A DNA stretch of 7,722 bases from Candidatus Tariuqbacter arcticus. GTDB lineage: Bacteria; Electryoneota; Tariuqbacteria; Tariuqbacterales; Tariuqbacteraceae. The stretch's first letter is position 1; each line of letters starts with the position of its first letter. The stretch spans positions 1 through 7,722 of the forward strand of contig JABMRZ010000186.1 in NCBI GenBank assembly GCA_013202315.1, given 5' to 3'. The notes under the pieces are model-generated. The model was given only the letters and a program-made list of their open reading frames with translations, had not been told where the DNA came from and did not search any database. Positions 6,512 to 7,722 of the stretch are shown piece after piece. Both the position numbers and the translations under genes were made by a program.

Positions 6512-7612
6512 TCACCGTTTTAAAACTTCGTCCAATTTCTTTAAAAAATACTCAATATCTTTCAAAGGCGCGGTGGAAATTCGAGCTGAAGCAGGCAAAT
6601 CATACCCCTTCATCGGGCGGACTATAACCCCCCGCTTTAACAGTTCCTCGAAAACGACTCCAATATCCCGCTTGAAATCCACCAGGACGAAATTAGTGGC
6701 GGAGGGGATATATTCCAATCTCATCCGGTCAAAACCCTCATACATCGACATTAAAGCGGTTCGGTTCATCTCCAATGTTCGCTCGACAAAATCGGAATCC
6801 TGAAGGGCGGCGGCGGCGGCGATTTGCGCCAGTGAACTGCAGTTGAAAGCCTCCCTGACCTTATTCATAGCGGCGATTATTTCGGGGCGGGCGAAACCAT
6901 ATCCGACCCTGAGCCCCGCCAATCCATATATCTTAGAGAAGGTGCGCAGGACGATTAGGTTATATCCATCGCGGATGAATTTATGCGCATCCAGCCGTTT
7001 CTCAGGGGGAATGAATTCGTAATACGCCTGGTCGAGCACCACCACAATATGTTCTGGAACCCGCTTGATGAACGCTTCCAACTCGTCTTTATCGAGCAGT
7101 GTTCCGGTGGGATTATTGGGGTCGGCGATGAAAATCATTTTGGTCTTTTCATCCACGGCATTCAGCATTCTTTCAAGGTCGTGAGTGAAATTCTTCAATG
7201 GAATCTGAACCGGTTCAGCGCCCATAATCCGAACGGCGATGCGGTATTTGAAGAATGCCGGCCAGCCGGTGACGGCTCCGTCGCCATTATTGAGGAACGA
7301 TTCGCAGGCGATTTCGACAATCTCGGTTGAACCGTTTCCCAGTATTATTTCTTCCGGTTCGAAACCGAATTGTTCCGCGAGTGCGTTCTTCAATTCATAT
7401 CCAGCGCCGTCGGGATAAAGGTGAACCTCCTCGATTCCGCGGCGCAAAGCCTTCAAAGCCGAAGGCGCGGGACCCAGATGGTTTTCATTGGAAGCGAGCT
7501 TAATCACTTCGGTCAATCCATATTCCCGCTGGACTTCGCTGATGGGTTTGCCGGGCTGGTAAGGCGATATATAATTTAGCACATCGCGAGGCTGCGCCGG
7601 CTTGATTTTCAT
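6512..7612 (-). CDS. hisC: Histidinol-phosphate aminotransferase
   Basis: This PLP-dependent class I/II aminotransferase converts imidazole-acetol phosphate and glutamate to histidinol phosphate in histidine synthesis. From the ATG at 7612 it has 366 residues, near the usual family length. Visible motifs are SNENHLGP (41-48), YPDGAGYELK (66-75), GNGSTE (92-97), DPNNPTG (164-170), DQAYYEF (194-200), the PLP lysine in TFSKIYGLAGLR (K227) and RVGYG (235-239). R344 in ARISTAPLKD matches the C-terminal substrate Arg, although most family members have an LRITxGT-like sequence there. An in-frame TTG at 7633 would add seven residues, but the ATG has a better ribosome site. No other his genes are in the window, so its operon context is not the classic one. 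No terminator follows, so it may be co-transcribed with the PEGA gene 83 bp on. A weak -10 (TAGAAT, minus strand of 7679-7684) lies upstream with no good -35. A related aminotransferase specificity is possible. Confidence 0.88.
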   Translation of the reverse strand: MKIKPAQPRDVLNYISPYQPGKPISEVQREYGLTEVIKLASNENHLGPAPSALKALRRGIEEVHLYPDGAGYELKNALAEQFGFEPEEIILGNGSTEIVEIACESFLNNGDGAVTGWPAFFKYRIAVRIMGAEPVQIPLKNFTHDLERMLNAVDEKTKMIFIADPNNPTGTLLDKDELEAFIKRVPEHIVVVLDQAYYEFIPPEKRLDAHKFIRDGYNLIVLRTFSKIYGLAGLRVGYGFARPEIIAAMNKVREAFNCSSLAQIAAAAALQDSDFVERTLEMNRTALMSMYEGFDRMRLEYIPSATNFVLVDFKRDIGVVFEELLKRGVIVRPMKGYDLPASARISTAPLKDIEYFLKKLDEVLKR

Positions 7613-7615
7613 ATT

Positions 7616-7622
7616 TCCTCTT
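7616..7622 (-). promoter_or_regulatory. Ribosome binding site that fixes the hisC start
   Basis: AAGAGGA on the minus strand ends three nt before the ATG at 7612. The alternative TTG at 7633 has no comparable purine-rich stretch ahead of it, so the ATG is preferred. Confidence 0.7.
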
Positions 7623-7642
7623 GAAAATAGCAATCATATGCA

Positions 7643-7664
7643 TTCCCACGCGCGAGCGTGCGAA
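7643..7664. repeat. Imperfect palindrome upstream of hisC, REP-like
   Basis: TTCCCACGC (7643-7651) and GCGTGCGAA (7656-7664) pair over nine positions with one mismatch around a GCGA loop. Together with its flanks, GC before and CGAG after, it resembles a widely dispersed bacterial palindrome whose canonical form I recall as GCATTCCCACGC, a short loop, then GCGTGGGAACGAG. The match is from memory. The element lies 31 bp upstream of the hisC start and would fall in its leader if transcription starts further right. Confidence 0.6.
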
Positions 7665-7683
7665 CGAGTCGTAAAATGATTCT

Positions 7684-7722
7684 ACCACAGAGACACGCAG
7701 CAAGAATACTGAATGCTGAATA
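7684..7722. repeat. Low-complexity intergenic sequence at the window edge
   Basis: ACCACAGAGACACGCAG (7684-7700) is followed by 7-bp near-repeats GAATACT, GAATGCT and GAATA (7704-7722), the last cut by the window end. Both are simple, non-coding and resemble degenerate intergenic filler seen in related-looking genomes. No gene is supported here. Confidence 0.45.

Noticed and set aside
7613..7633. TTG at 7633 as the hisC start
   Set aside because: It adds seven residues outside the family's usual N-terminus and has no ribosome site, whereas the ATG at 7612 has a good one.

Overview
This window looks like a chromosomal stretch from an uncultured, Gram-negative-type environmental bacterium. The secreted beta-helix protein with an FN3-like tail, the PEGA-domain membrane protein, the weak Shine-Dalgarno sequences and the small intergenic palindromes are the kind seen in the Zixibacteria/Cloacimonetes/FCB-like candidate lineages. 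That placement is inference from general style; there is no rRNA or marker phylogeny here. No CRISPR array, tRNA, rRNA or insertion sequence with a transposase was found.

Left part (+ strand): the window opens inside a secreted right-handed beta-helix protein (3-1427) whose 5' end and signal peptide lie outside. It is followed by 307 bp of intergenic DNA carrying an 8-bp tandem repeat (1433-1464), a nested palindrome (1501-1555) and a consensus sigma70-type promoter (1665-1693). That promoter drives a membrane-anchored M23 (LytM) peptidoglycan endopeptidase (1735-2637), which ends at a clear intrinsic terminator (2661-2690).

Right part (- strand): four genes run leftward and converge on that terminator, in transcription order hisC (7612-6512), a 598-aa PEGA-domain membrane protein (6428-4632), a 129-aa tail-anchored protein (4599-4210) and asnS (4028-2736). 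The two middle genes are only 32 bp apart and look co-transcribed. hisC may read into them, since no terminator is visible between. asnS is separated by 181 bp and may have its own promoter, though I cannot identify one with confidence.

The most interesting content is the middle pair. Both proteins have a charged, probably coiled-coil cytoplasmic N-terminus, then the same ungapped ~34-residue motif (core Y-V-x-Y-T-x-H-x-G-x-x-K-W), then a basic stretch and one membrane span about 31 residues after the Trp. I do not recognise this juxtamembrane module as a named family. The larger partner adds three PEGA domains and a jelly-roll-like C-terminal domain outside the membrane, so the pair could link the cell interior to the envelope. 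The other genes are one biosynthetic gene, one translation gene and two envelope or surface genes. Upstream of hisC the window edge holds a second palindrome (7643-7664) and low-complexity repeats (7684-7722).
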